Under the pieces are notes generated by a model that was not told the origin of the DNA, searched no databases, and saw only the letters and a list, made by a program, of their open reading frames with translations. DNA of 64,000 bases from assembly GCA_013298025.1 (NCBI GenBank), contig JAAFJE010000005.1:1-64000 (forward strand), in the 5' to 3' direction. Below, piece by piece: positions 44,642 to 54,160 of the stretch (the first letter of the stretch is position 1; every line of letters begins with the position of its first letter). Source of the stretch: Cytophagales bacterium (GTDB taxonomy: Bacteria; Bacteroidota; Bacteroidia; Cytophagales; Spirosomataceae). A program made the position numbers and the translations under genes.

Positions 44642-44762
44642 ATTTACCCTGCTATGTACAATCAAATTGTCCTAATCTTTGTTAGCTAAAAAGAATTACG
44701 CAAATGCCTTCTTCGGTGAAGGTAACTTATACAAAAGATTATTGGCTATCAGGCTCTACTTT

Positions 44763-45392
44763 ATGAATTTAACATTTTTGCAAGAAAACCTCGTTGGGGT
44801 GTTTGAAAAAGGACTTTTAGAAGAACTTTCACACATTGGCAATTATATGGAACTGGAGGAAGGGCACGTGCTGATGCGTCCGGGAGGCTATATTCGGTTT
44901 GTTCCGATTGTGATACAGGGTTCTATCAAAATTTTACGTCCCGACGACGAAGGCAGAGAGGCATTGTTATATTATCTGGGCGGTATGGACTCCTGTGCGA
45001 TGTCGCTTACGTGTTGCCTTGATAGAAAACAAAGTGAAATTTTAGCTATTACAGAAGAAAAAACAAAATTGATTACCATTCCTGTCGAGAAAGTAGAAGA
45101 ATGGATGTGCAAATACCCTACTTGGCGGCAATTTGTGTTTTTGACCTACCAACGTCGTTTCGACGACCTGCTCAATGCCGTTGACGAAATCGCTTTTCAT
45201 AAGTTAGACGAACGTTTGTTGAGCTTACTTCAACGCAAGAGTAAGCAATCGAAAAGTACCATTATCAACAGTACGCACGAAGTCTTGGCAAGCGAATTGG
45301 CTACTTCTCGTGAAGTGGTATCGAGGTTATTGAAGCAATTAGAAAAAATGGGGAAAGTGCGTCTTTCTCGGAACAAGATAGAACTTCTATAA
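44763..45392 (+). CDS. Crp/Fnr-family transcriptional regulator
   Basis: 209 residues from the ATG at 44,763 (MNLTFLQENLVGVFEK); a TTG 84 bp upstream is unlikely. The N-terminal cyclic-nucleotide-binding-like beta roll contains MELEEGHVLMRPGGYIRFVPIVIQGSIKIL and the cysteine-bearing MDSCAMSLTCCLDRKQS. A dimerisation helix and a C-terminal winged HTH follow (NSTHEVLASELATSREVVSRLLKQLEKMGKVRLSRNKIEL). The cluster of cysteines (around 78-88) could sense redox or metal; this is inference. The UspA gene is convergent. Confidence 0.92.
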   Translation: MNLTFLQENLVGVFEKGLLEELSHIGNYMELEEGHVLMRPGGYIRFVPIVIQGSIKILRPDDEGREALLYYLGGMDSCAMSLTCCLDRKQSEILAITEEKTKLITIPVEKVEEWMCKYPTWRQFVFLTYQRRFDDLLNAVDEIAFHKLDERLLSLLQRKSKQSKSTIINSTHEVLASELATSREVVSRLLKQLEKMGKVRLSRNKIELL

Positions 45393-45400
45393 CCCAACAA

Positions 45401-45432
45401 AAAAGCATCAGCAAACCTACCGATGCTTTTTA
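45401..45432. terminator. Terminator after the Crp/Fnr gene
   Basis: 10-bp stem AAAAAGCATC/GATGCTTTTT with a 12-nt loop. U-rich on both strands. Confidence 0.85.
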
Positions 45433-45524
45433 CACACACCATTTGTTGCGTTGCTCAACGCTACTTTACCTATCGCATTAATTTATTCAATCTATTGTAC
45501 CGTAGGGGTGGCTGGTATATTTTT

Positions 45525-46364
45525 CTAAATATGGGTAATAAACACAGGTACTTTTAGGCTTTTGAGCAATTCGTCGGAGGTACTTCTATGCCAGAGCCTC
45601 GACAATACATTGCGGCCATAAGCACCCATCACTACAATAGAAGTGCGGTGATGCCCGATATATGCTGCCAACCGTTCGCCTGCATTGCCATGTGGTAGCA
45701 TTTCTACTTTGATGTCGTTGGTATATTGTTGTAAAAACGATAAAAAGGCGGTTTCATTCGGAATGCGTTGGTCTTCGTCGCTTTCGGCAACCGACAAAAC
45801 GGTGAAACTTTTATAACGTTTTTGAGGAAATAAATACAAAAACTGCTTGATGGCAAACACCGACGACGCAGAACCGTCATACGTGAGGGTAATGTGATGA
45901 ATCGGGTCGGCATCTTCTGGTACGATGATTACAGGACATTCGGCATCCTTGAGTAGCTCACGAACAAAGCGATTGTTGGCTTTGTCGTCGTCGTCTGTAA
46001 ACGAAACCTCTCCGCCTACCACAATAATATCGGCAAAGCGACTTTCTCTTGTGAGGTCATAATCGGGTATGCCCATGTCTTTTATGACTTCAAAATGAGG
46101 ATAAAACTCATGGCAATACCATTCAAATTGCTGAATGCTTTTGGCAATTTGCTCTTCGTCTTCGTGTGCCAATTTTACCAATGTACTGGCATCGTAAAAG
46201 GGTTGTTCTTCCAACAAGGCTGTGGTTGCCCCAGCTTTATAGTAAAGGTCATGTAAAAACACGCCTGTCAAAAATGCACCGTTGTCTTTTGCCACTTGAA
46301 TGGCATAGTTTACCGCTCCTTTTGAAAAATGCAGTCCATCGAAAGCTACGATTACTTTTTTCAT
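45525..46364 (-). CDS. Universal stress protein (tandem UspA domains)
   Basis: 279 residues, two UspA folds. The first (1-150) starts KKVIVAFDGLHFSKGAVNYAIQVA and includes DIIVVGGEV; the second (about 155-279) has LTYDGSASSVFAIKQFLYL and ends TSIVVMGAYGRNVLSRLWHRSTSDELLKSLKVPVFI, where GAYGRNVLSR is the ATP-binding G-2x-G-9x-G(S/T)-like loop. Stress or anaerobiosis-linked in many bacteria. Next to a Crp/Fnr regulator gene, which may control it; this is inference. Confidence 0.93.
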   Translation of the reverse strand: MKKVIVAFDGLHFSKGAVNYAIQVAKDNGAFLTGVFLHDLYYKAGATTALLEEQPFYDASTLVKLAHEDEEQIAKSIQQFEWYCHEFYPHFEVIKDMGIPDYDLTRESRFADIIVVGGEVSFTDDDDKANNRFVRELLKDAECPVIIVPEDADPIHHITLTYDGSASSVFAIKQFLYLFPQKRYKSFTVLSVAESDEDQRIPNETAFLSFLQQYTNDIKVEMLPHGNAGERLAAYIGHHRTSIVVMGAYGRNVLSRLWHRSTSDELLKSLKVPVFITHI

Positions 46365-46531
46365 AATTGCTGTTGTTTAGGTTTGAATCATACCCAAAAC
46401 TACAGCAATTATACGGGCTAATACATGACCTACCTCAGCCGCCAAGCCAATTGATGTTAGCTTTACAACTGACTTTAAAAAGCTTTGTAATAAACTGGAA
46501 TATAGTATGATACGAAAAAGTGGAGGCGAAT

Positions 46532-47404
46532 CTATTTTACGGGCTTGAGGGTATAACCTTGGGCTTTGAGGAGGGCAATTACACCTTCTTTTCCACCCAA
46601 ATGCCCAGCCCCTACAGCAATAAAACTAGGCTTTTCGGCAATAAAAGTTTTGATACGGGGAATCCACGAAAGATTACGAGTAACCAACATATCTTGTTGA
46701 AAAGCTGCATCCATACTCGACGACTGTAGCATGATGTGCAATAAAGCATTGAGGTCTTGTTGCTTGTAGGCGTTGATAAGGCTTTTAAATTCTTCTTTGC
46801 CTTTGTTCCATTCGTCAACCATTTTTACCAACATTACTTGGGCTTGTTTGGCATAGCCCATTTTGTCAATTGCCCCCATTTGTTCTTGTACGCTTTCTAA
46901 GCCCAAAATTTGCTTTTGCTGCTCTGTAGCCATGCTCGTAAATACAGCCTCATAGCTTTTCATCGGGCAATTGAGTAGTTTAGACATCGTGAGCGAACTC
47001 AACGCAAAGGGCTTGATGGTGGGTATCATGTCGATATTGGTTTGTAAGCTATCTTTAAAAAAAGTCGCTACTTTTTTGTAATCGCTTTCAGAAAGGAGCT
47101 TTTTAAGCGTTGTACCGTCGGTCATGAACATACTTTTCTGAATTTCGCCCATCAAACTTGGGTCGTCCATGTCGATTTCGAGGTATAATTGTTGGCTTTG
47201 GGCAAAAGCTTTTTGCGTAGCGGCTGTCAAGATAAAATCTTTTTCACAAATGGCGTGAATCGTGCCATATAAATAGGATGGCTGTTTGAGTCCATTGCCT
47301 GAAATTTCCCATAAAAGCGATTTACTTTCTTGGGCATAGGTTTGTGTGAGGAAGAGTAAAGCAAGACAAATGCCTTGTACGAGGGTTTTAGAGATTTTAA
47401 TCAT
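46532..47404 (-). CDS. TraB/GumN-family exported protein
   Basis: 290 residues from the ATG at 47,404, giving the signal peptide MIKISKTLVQGICLALLFLTQTYAQ; an upstream ATG adds an unrelated aromatic segment. The GumN-type signature LLWEISGNGLKQPSYLYGTIHAICEKDF and C-terminal RNLSWIPRIKTFIAEKPSFIAVGAGHLGGKEGVIALLKAQGYTL are present. These proteins share the Tiki-type protease-like fold; enzymatic activity is unproven. It overlaps the preceding membrane-protein gene by 8 bp, so translation is probably coupled. Confidence 0.9.
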   Translation of the reverse strand: MIKISKTLVQGICLALLFLTQTYAQESKSLLWEISGNGLKQPSYLYGTIHAICEKDFILTAATQKAFAQSQQLYLEIDMDDPSLMGEIQKSMFMTDGTTLKKLLSESDYKKVATFFKDSLQTNIDMIPTIKPFALSSLTMSKLLNCPMKSYEAVFTSMATEQQKQILGLESVQEQMGAIDKMGYAKQAQVMLVKMVDEWNKGKEEFKSLINAYKQQDLNALLHIMLQSSSMDAAFQQDMLVTRNLSWIPRIKTFIAEKPSFIAVGAGHLGGKEGVIALLKAQGYTLKPVK

Positions 47405-47828
47405 GATTTTTGAAAGTATTAAGTGAAATATTATAAAAAACCAATGCCACAATTGCTCCTACAGGTAAGCCAACAAGCAGGCTTTTGATCATCCAGCCAA
47501 TGACTGCCCCTAATGCTAACCCCACCAACAAATACAAGGTAGCCTGCGATTCGGGGTCGAATTTATAAACCATAATGGCGTGTTTTCGCAAGGTGCTGTA
47601 CTGTTGCATAAAACGGCTTGTAGCTGTTGCCATACCTGCTGGTGGCAACAGTTCAATAGTCAGGCGTAAGAGGGTAAATGTTTCTTTTTTGGCGGCATTG
47701 CTGGCAATAGATTTGTCTATGCGATTCATCAGTTTAGTCAATTGTGCTACCTTGTAGGTCTTTTTTTCTTGTTCCGAATAACCAGCAGTACGCTGATTCA
47801 TTAAGTTTTTTAAAACGTCTGTTTTCAT
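47397..47828 (-). CDS. Small membrane protein overlapping the GumN-like gene
   Basis: 143 residues. The cytoplasmic part (1-95) is basic and helical; two membrane helices lie at about 97-115 and 116-133 (LYLLVGLALGAVIGWMIKSLLVGLPVGAIVALVFY). No family is recognised. The stop codon lies inside the start region of the GumN-like gene (8-bp overlap), indicating a two-gene operon. Confidence 0.75.
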   Translation of the reverse strand: MKTDVLKNLMNQRTAGYSEQEKKTYKVAQLTKLMNRIDKSIASNAAKKETFTLLRLTIELLPPAGMATATSRFMQQYSTLRKHAIMVYKFDPESQATLYLLVGLALGAVIGWMIKSLLVGLPVGAIVALVFYNISLNTFKNHD

Positions 47829-47892
47829 ATACCATGCAAATACTTGAATTTGCTACAAACTTGTAAACAATACAAGAATTAAGCAAGAAAAA

Positions 47893-47915
47893 AGGTCGCC
47901 ATAGAATGACGACCT
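47893..47915 (-). terminator. Terminator of the first M1 peptidase gene
   Basis: AGGTCGCCAT/ATGACGACCT stem with one mismatch, 3-nt loop, flanked by A-runs. A closely related but perfect hairpin follows the paralogue at 56,526. Confidence 0.75.
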
Positions 47916-47933
47916 CTCTAAAGTACCTATTTT

Positions 47934-50270
47934 TTAATTTTTAGAACCTTGCACTGCTCCTGCGGCTTGCTTTTGTTGCTGCATAGGGTTGGGTTGTGCC
48001 TGACGCTGTGCCTTAAACACTTGGAAGCGTGTAGGTTGCTCTGGCTCACGAGGGAAGAAATTGCTCTTGGTGTCAATGTCTGCCGTTTCAAAGAAGGGGT
48101 CTAACACCCATTTGGCTACCTTTTTGCTGGTTGGAATAACCTTTTTCACTTCTTTGTCGTTCAAACGCCAAATTTCTGCTGGAATACGTACTACTTCATC
48201 TGTGCCATCTTCAAACACCATTTTGATAATTACAGGCGAAACCAAGCCTCCTACGTTTTTAAGGTTTACTACGTAGAAATTTTTGTTGCTGTTTACCAAC
48301 TGTTTTTCGTCTTCAGAAAGCCCTGCGGTGCTTTGCTCAAAGCGTTTTTTCTCGGCTTCTGACGTAGCAAAACGGTCGTAGCTGTTATAAAAATCACGCA
48401 TATCGGGATTGGCCTCTACCACTGTTTGCGGAATATCTTTTTTATTACGAATATTACTCATGGTTTGGCGTTTGGCTTCGGCATCAGCTTTGGCTTTGGC
48501 ATTTTTCTGCTCTGGACTTTGGTTGTCGATGCCAAACCATTCTACATTTTCGATAGAAACGTCCACGGGGTCAACGCCGTAAAACCAACCACGCCAGAAC
48601 CAATCTAAATCAACCCCCGAAGCATCTTCCATGGTGCGGAAAAAGTCTTGTGGCGTAGGGTGCTTAAATGCCCAACGACGTGAGTATTCTTTGAAAGCCG
48701 CATCGAACAGTTCACGCCCCATGACGGTTTCTCTCAAAATATTCAAAGCCGTTGCGGGCTTGGTATAAGCGTTTGGTCCAAAAGCCATGATATTGTCTGA
48801 ACTCGCCATAATTGGTACTTGCTGGCTTTTATCAGTTTTCATATAAGGTACAATGTCTTGTGGCTCGCCCGACGCATCAAAATCTCTATCCCATTCTTTT
48901 TCAGCCAATTGTTCGCAGAAAGTATTCAGTCCTTCATCCATCCAAGACCATTGACGTTCGTCTGAATTAACAATCATAGGGAAAAAATTGTGACCAACCT
49001 CGTGAATCACCACGCCAATCAAAAAGTCTTTTGTTCCTTGCGAGTATGTGCCATCGGCTTCGGGTCTTGCTCCATTAAAACAAATCATGGGGTATTCCAT
49101 ACCGCCTACAGGGCCATGAATTGATTGGGCAACAGGGTAGGGGTATGCGATGGTTCTTTTAGAATAGGAGCGTAAAGTATGGGCTACGAGCATGGTAGAA
49201 TATTGCCCCCAAAGCGGATTGGCTTCTTTAGGATAGGCCGACATCGTCCATACTTTTTTGCCTTCTACTTCTACTTGCATGGCATCCCAGATAAACTTAC
49301 GAGAACCAGCAAAAGCAAAGTCACGCACGTTATCGGCTTTGAAAACCCATGTTTTTGTACCCGTAGGTTTTGCCTTTTCGGCTACTTCTGCCTCTGCTTG
49401 CGATACGATAAGGACTGGACGAGTAGCGTTTTTGGCTTTTTCTAACCGTTTTAATTGTTCGGGCGAAAGTACTTGGTTGGGGTTTTGCAATTCGCCAGTG
49501 CCTAGTACAACAAAATCGTTGGGCATGGTTAAGGCTACTTTATAATCGCCGAAAGGTACGGTAAACTCACCTTGTCCTAAAAATTGCTTATGTTGCCAGC
49601 CGTTTACATCGTCATACACGCACATACGAGGAAACCACTGGGCTATTTCATAAATATAGTTGCCATCTTTGGCAAAAAACTCGTAGCCACTTCTGGCACG
49701 GGTTGCTACGGCATCGGTAATATTAAAGCTCCAATCAATCTGAAAACTCAGTTGCTGTCCCGATTTAAGCGGCGTAGGCAAGTCAACACGCATCATGGTT
49801 TCGTTGATAGTAAATTTTAGCGGAGCGCCTTTGGCATCTTTTACGGCTGCAATCACATAGCCATATTCTTTGGTGCTAAGATTGGCGGCGGCATTCAAAC
49901 GAGCAAAACTCATGCCTTTGTCGTTTACCGAAGAGGTTTGGGTTGTTTGAGCAATGCCTCCTTTTTTAAAATTATTTTGATCGAGTTGTACCCAAAGATA
50001 GCGAAGTTCATCGGGCGAAAAGTTTTTGTAGGTAATCAATTCCGAACCCGTAATGCGTTGTTGTTTGTCGTCGAGTTCGGCTTTAATATCGTAATCGGCT
50101 CGGTTTTGCCAATAATCTTTTCCGGGTGCTCCCGAAGCTGCCCGATAACTGTTGGGCGTAGGAAGAATGTTGCCGAGTTGTTCAAAACGGTCGTTGCCGT
50201 TGTAAGGGTTTTGTCCAAATAAACTCGAACAACACCCAACGAGCAGAGCTAAGAGGCTTGTTTTTTTCAT
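47934..50270 (-). CDS. Secreted M1-family metallopeptidase, copy 1
   Basis: 778 residues with a signal peptide (MKKTSLLALLVGCCSSLFGQ). The gluzincin site HEVGH is at residues 423-427 and the third zinc ligand E446 follows in WSWMDEGLNTF, with the usual 18-residue spacing. The exopeptidase-type segment GPVGGMEYPMICFNG precedes it. An N-terminal M1 beta domain (about 50-300) and a C-terminal extension ending in a Gln/Pro-rich tail (QPNPMQQQKQAAGAVQGSKN) frame the catalytic part. It is probably a periplasmic aminopeptidase. A close paralogue is 6.3 kb away. Confidence 0.93.
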   Translation of the reverse strand: MKKTSLLALLVGCCSSLFGQNPYNGNDRFEQLGNILPTPNSYRAASGAPGKDYWQNRADYDIKAELDDKQQRITGSELITYKNFSPDELRYLWVQLDQNNFKKGGIAQTTQTSSVNDKGMSFARLNAAANLSTKEYGYVIAAVKDAKGAPLKFTINETMMRVDLPTPLKSGQQLSFQIDWSFNITDAVATRARSGYEFFAKDGNYIYEIAQWFPRMCVYDDVNGWQHKQFLGQGEFTVPFGDYKVALTMPNDFVVLGTGELQNPNQVLSPEQLKRLEKAKNATRPVLIVSQAEAEVAEKAKPTGTKTWVFKADNVRDFAFAGSRKFIWDAMQVEVEGKKVWTMSAYPKEANPLWGQYSTMLVAHTLRSYSKRTIAYPYPVAQSIHGPVGGMEYPMICFNGARPEADGTYSQGTKDFLIGVVIHEVGHNFFPMIVNSDERQWSWMDEGLNTFCEQLAEKEWDRDFDASGEPQDIVPYMKTDKSQQVPIMASSDNIMAFGPNAYTKPATALNILRETVMGRELFDAAFKEYSRRWAFKHPTPQDFFRTMEDASGVDLDWFWRGWFYGVDPVDVSIENVEWFGIDNQSPEQKNAKAKADAEAKRQTMSNIRNKKDIPQTVVEANPDMRDFYNSYDRFATSEAEKKRFEQSTAGLSEDEKQLVNSNKNFYVVNLKNVGGLVSPVIIKMVFEDGTDEVVRIPAEIWRLNDKEVKKVIPTSKKVAKWVLDPFFETADIDTKSNFFPREPEQPTRFQVFKAQRQAQPNPMQQQKQAAGAVQGSKN

Positions 50271-50474
50271 GAAATAATTTGTTGCTGAAATGATTTTTTA
50301 CGAAAATACAGAATTTTCGGCAAAAAAGTTAGTTAAAAAAAGTGTTAAAATGGTTGCGTATATATATAATGGTTATTTCGCATCATTCTTTCGTCACTTA
50401 AACTTAAAAAGGGGCAAAAATCCAAAAACCAACCCTGTTGATATTTGCACCAACGTTTGTTTGTTACGTTAGGT

Positions 50475-50984
50475 TTAGCTGAGGTAAACGCCCATGCTTT
50501 CTGGGTTATCTAATACAACTTTTACGTGTTCGTTGATGGTCGTAGATAGCTCATAACCAACGTAATCCGCTAAAATAGGGAAACGACGGTAATCTCTATC
50601 GACCATCACAGCCACTTGGATGCGTTTGACATGAATTTTCAAAAAAGGAGAAAGACTATAAGCAAATGTACGCCCACTATTGAGTACGTCATCGACTACC
50701 ACAATGGTTTTATTTTCTAAAAAAACATCTTCGCAGTCAAATTTGATAGGCCGACTGTAAGGCGTTTCTTTGTCGATGTCTATCAATACCGCTGTTGTAT
50801 GGATAGATGAAATTTCTTGTAGGTTCTGTGCCAATAGTTTTGCTAACGTATGGCCTTGTCCTTGGATGCCCGCAATGACGATTTCGTTTTCTTCAAAGTT
50901 GTTTTCGTAAATCTCGAAGGCGATTCTCCTGATTTTTTGCAGCACCTGCGTAGAGCTTAGTATTTGATTATCTGTGATTTCCAT
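50475..50984 (-). CDS. Phosphoribosyltransferase-domain protein (PyrR-like)
   Basis: 169 residues. The PRPP-binding motif is ENKTIVVVDDVLNSGRTFAYSL, with the conserved acidic pair and glycine; IVIAGIQGQGHTLAKLLAQ and VMVDRDYRRFPILADYVG fit type I phosphoribosyltransferases of the PyrR/uracil group. The activity is likely salvage of a pyrimidine or regulation of its synthesis. No pyr genes or attenuator are adjacent, so regulation by RNA binding is not supported here. Confidence 0.87.
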   Translation of the reverse strand: MEITDNQILSSTQVLQKIRRIAFEIYENNFEENEIVIAGIQGQGHTLAKLLAQNLQEISSIHTTAVLIDIDKETPYSRPIKFDCEDVFLENKTIVVVDDVLNSGRTFAYSLSPFLKIHVKRIQVAVMVDRDYRRFPILADYVGYELSTTINEHVKVVLDNPESMGVYLS

Positions 50985-51170
50985 AAAAAAAAGTGAAAAA
51001 TAGGGGCTTTCTTATACCAAGAGCCTTCAAACAAAAAGCAATAATAGCGATTATGTGTTTATTTTTTTATAAAAATACATAAATCATAAATAAATTTTAG
51101 CAAAAATACAGAAATGGCACAATTTGTGCTTAATAGTATTATACTGAACTAATGTTACTTTAGACGTACC

Positions 51171-51578
51171 ATGAAACTATTACTATCCATATTACTGCTT
51201 GTCACATTCAGAATTTCTGCTTTGACATTTTCGCCAGAAGAAGCCTTACTTAATCAATTACAACTTTGTCTTAAACAAGGTCAAGCAAGTCAATTAGCCA
51301 ATCTATTCGACAACAACGTAGATTTGCTGATAGACAACGAGCAGGTTGACTTCAATGATATTTCAAATTCTCAGGCTGAGATTATTCTCAAGTCATTCTT
51401 TAAGCGTTGGCCAGCACAAGATTTCCAAGTGGTATATCAAGGCGACCAAAACGGTGCCAGATACTGCACGGGCTTGTACAAAACGCCAAGAGGCAACTAT
51501 GCCGTATATGTGTTGATGAAAAGAGGGGGTGAAGGTAGATTTATTATCGAAAGTCTTCAATTTAGAAAAGATAAATAA
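51171..51578 (+). CDS. DUF4783 exported protein
   Basis: 135 residues with a signal peptide (about 1-17, ending RISA). The SNTF2-like DUF4783 pattern is visible: NLFDNNVDLLIDNEQVDFNDISNSQAEIILKSFFKRWPAQDFQVVYQGDQNGARYCTGLYKTPRGNYAVYVLMKR. This family is restricted to Bacteroidota, periplasmic and of unknown function. Single gene, divergent from the phosphoribosyltransferase. Confidence 0.92.
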   Translation: MKLLLSILLLVTFRISALTFSPEEALLNQLQLCLKQGQASQLANLFDNNVDLLIDNEQVDFNDISNSQAEIILKSFFKRWPAQDFQVVYQGDQNGARYCTGLYKTPRGNYAVYVLMKRGGEGRFIIESLQFRKDK

Positions 51579-51673
51579 AACGCACAAGGCGTAAGCAGGG
51601 TCTAGCGACCTCGCAAGTAGTGTATTTCTCTTTTTTTAGGATAAAAAAATTAAAGCGTAGCAAAGTAAATCTC

Positions 51674-51702
51674 TTGGCTACGCTTATTTTTTTGTACATT
51701 TG
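51674..51702 (+). promoter_or_regulatory. Bacteroidota-type promoter
   Basis: TTGG at 51,674-51,677 and TACATTTG at 51,695-51,702 with a 17-bp spacer, followed by CACTCTG. It lies 45 bp before the next ATG, giving a leader of about 40 nt. Confidence 0.55.
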
Positions 51703-51747
51703 CACTCTGTTTAGAACGCAACAAAGTACTTAACATTATTTATACAC

Positions 51748-52299
51748 ATGGCAAAAGGATATGCACAAGGGCAACAGAAGCGAATGGTACAAATGCCAGT
51801 AAATCCACTGGCTATTAAAACAAAAAAATACGCTCTTGACAAAAACAAATTTATTTCTCTTAACATGACCCAATTCGTTAAGAATCAATGGTACTGGGGT
51901 TTTGTTCCACTCGGTTTGATTGCAGTAAATGCGGTTTTAAACATTACTGGGGTTTATCATAATTACTGGATTTATGTTTTGACAGTTGTTGCGGCTTTGG
52001 GTTATGTTGCTTTCTGGGCTATCCAATTTACGGGAATCACACAGCTTAAACAGTACGAGCAACTCTTCGAGAAATATCGTTATGAAATTGATAGCCGTCA
52101 GATTTTGATGAAAATATCAGACCAAGAAGGGGGCGTTATCAAATGGGATATGATAAAATCGGCAAGAAAAGACAAAGAAGCGTACATTCTTGATTTGGGT
52201 CAATACCAATTTATTTATCTTCCGTTCAATGTATTTACGAGCGATAATGATAAAAAATTATTGGATAAAATTTTGAAAGATAAAGGTTATTTCGCCTAA
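51748..52299 (+). CDS. YcxB-like membrane protein
   Basis: 183 residues: N-terminal cytoplasmic segment, two membrane helices (about 50-68 and 75-95), then a C-terminal beta domain (VIKWDMIKSARKDKEAYILDLGQYQFIYLPFNVF...DKILKDKGYF) matching the YcxB-like/PH-type pattern. Such proteins sit in the inner membrane with an unknown role. A textbook terminator shared with the convergent S41 gene follows. Confidence 0.78.
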   Translation: MAKGYAQGQQKRMVQMPVNPLAIKTKKYALDKNKFISLNMTQFVKNQWYWGFVPLGLIAVNAVLNITGVYHNYWIYVLTVVAALGYVAFWAIQFTGITQLKQYEQLFEKYRYEIDSRQILMKISDQEGGVIKWDMIKSARKDKEAYILDLGQYQFIYLPFNVFTSDNDKKLLDKILKDKGYFA

Positions 52300-52300
52300 C

Positions 52301-52328
52301 AAAAAAGCCCTCGCAAGAGGGCTTTTTT
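52301..52328. terminator. Bidirectional terminator
   Basis: 12-bp perfect stem (AAAAAAGCCCTC/GAGGGCTTTTTT), loop GCAA, between convergent genes; the S41 stop follows immediately. Confidence 0.93.
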
Positions 52329-52329
52329 G

Positions 52330-54027
52330 TTAATGCTTAAACGAATGAGAAAGCGTTTCGACGAGTTCGCCTTTGGCAAGCTTTTCGGCTTTATCGAAAT
52401 GATGCAGTGCCTTTTGGTAGGTATCGTCCACTACGCTCATTACTTGATAATATTCGTTGTTGAGTCCTGCATTGACACTTTTGCGAGTCCAGATGTTCCG
52501 TGCGATATTGGCTTTGAGTTGTGCCCTGATGTAATTGACCGAGCGGAAAAACTCTTTTTCATGGTAGGTAATTTGGCTACGAGTGGCCAATTGCTTCACA
52601 TCGTCGAGCATATCATTCGATACGGCAAAAGCCCTCAAAAACTCTTTAAACGACATCCGTTCTAGTTCTTGCTGGTGCTGAGAAGCGTACAAAAAGGCAT
52701 ATTCTCGAATGATGTTTTTGCCAATTAAATCGGATAAATACTTGGTGAAATACAGAGTATCTCGTGCCACAAATACATCGGGCGTAATGCCGCCACCGCC
52801 ATATACTACACGGCCACCAAGGGTGCGGTATTTGAGTTTTTCATTAAACTTAATGCTATCAGACGAGTACAGTTCGCCACTTTTGATGCGTTTTTCATAA
52901 TCTTTTTCGTATTCGTCTTCTCTGCCTAGTTGATACGGTTTCTGGATGCTCCGTCCGCTAGGCGTATAATAGCGTGAAATGGTGAGGCGTAACTCCGAGC
53001 CATCGGCCAAGCTTACGGGCATTTGCACCAATCCTTTGCCAAACGAGCGACGGCCCACAATCAAAGCCCTGTCGTTGTCTTGTAAAGCCCCTGCAACGAT
53101 TTCGGCGGCCGAAGCACTGTTTTCATCTACCAATACCATCACAGCCCCTTTTTCAAAAACACCGTCAAATTTGGTCATGGTTTGCGAGTCGTATTGCGAG
53201 CCTTTGCCATCGGTATAAACAATCATTTTGTCTTCGCCTAATAGTTCATCTACAACCTTTTCTGCTCGGTCTTTGTAGCCTCCAGGATTACCTCTCAAAT
53301 CGAGTAATAATCTTTTTGCTCCTTGGGTTTTGAGGTTGAGCAAGGTTGTGCGAAATTCTTGGTAGGTCGATTCGGTAAAACGGTCTATTTTGATATAGCC
53401 TGTTTGCTGGTCTATCATATAGCCAGCACTAATCGAGTAGGTCGGAATGCGGTCACGGGTTACAACAATTTGGCGAGGGGCATTTTCATTTCTTCTGATA
53501 ATCGTGAGCTTTACGTCTGTTCCTTTTTTCCCTCTGAGTTTACTAAAAATCACACTTGAGTTCAGATGTGGCCCAACCAAGGGTGCGCCGTCGGCTGCTA
53601 CAAGTTTGTCGCCACAGCGAATGCCAGCGATGTCGGATGGCCCACGCAATACGGTATTGGCAATATAAACGGTGTCGTTGAAAATGCTGTATTCTATGCC
53701 AATGCCATCGAAGCCCGATTCCAGTTGCGTATGAGCCAAAGACGCTTCGTCTGGTCCAAAATAATTGGTGTGTGGGTCTAATTTTTCGAGCATTTTTTTG
53801 ATAGAATATTCTACCAAAGAATCTGTACTAACCGAATCTACATAGCTTGTTTCTACGAGCGATAAAATTTCTCTGAATTTGTTAATCCCCCTAGAAATAT
53901 TACTCATTCTGGCTTGACCACCAAAAAAATTGGCTCCAATCAACATACCACATACCAGTGCTAAGGCAATAAGAATGGGGAGTTTGATGATGTAAGGATG
54001 ATTGTTTATGGGGTGATGGTCTTTCAT
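52330..54027 (-). CDS. C-terminal processing peptidase (S41 family)
   Basis: 565 residues. An N-terminal signal anchor (about 14-33) is followed by a helical stretch, a PDZ domain (about 85-175, ESGFDGIGIEYSIFNDTVYIANTVLRGPSDIAGIRCGD) and the S41 protease domain with the catalytic serine in VDENSASAAEIVAGALQDNDRA and the lysine in IVGRRSFGKGLVQ. A C-terminal domain follows. It degrades or trims periplasmic proteins from their C-terminus (Tsp/CtpA type). Divergent from ruvX. Confidence 0.96.
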   Translation of the reverse strand: MKDHHPINNHPYIIKLPILIALALVCGMLIGANFFGGQARMSNISRGINKFREILSLVETSYVDSVSTDSLVEYSIKKMLEKLDPHTNYFGPDEASLAHTQLESGFDGIGIEYSIFNDTVYIANTVLRGPSDIAGIRCGDKLVAADGAPLVGPHLNSSVIFSKLRGKKGTDVKLTIIRRNENAPRQIVVTRDRIPTYSISAGYMIDQQTGYIKIDRFTESTYQEFRTTLLNLKTQGAKRLLLDLRGNPGGYKDRAEKVVDELLGEDKMIVYTDGKGSQYDSQTMTKFDGVFEKGAVMVLVDENSASAAEIVAGALQDNDRALIVGRRSFGKGLVQMPVSLADGSELRLTISRYYTPSGRSIQKPYQLGREDEYEKDYEKRIKSGELYSSDSIKFNEKLKYRTLGGRVVYGGGGITPDVFVARDTLYFTKYLSDLIGKNIIREYAFLYASQHQQELERMSFKEFLRAFAVSNDMLDDVKQLATRSQITYHEKEFFRSVNYIRAQLKANIARNIWTRKSVNAGLNNEYYQVMSVVDDTYQKALHHFDKAEKLAKGELVETLSHSFKH

Positions 54028-54160
54028 AATTTTTGAGACGCTTGATTAATTTTTTATATGGACGATTGTTGTATAAAGTTACAAAAAACTCATCCTCAAC
54101 CAATCATTTCATCTAACTTTGTGATAATTTGTAAGTTTTTGATTTATTTGATAAAACAAT

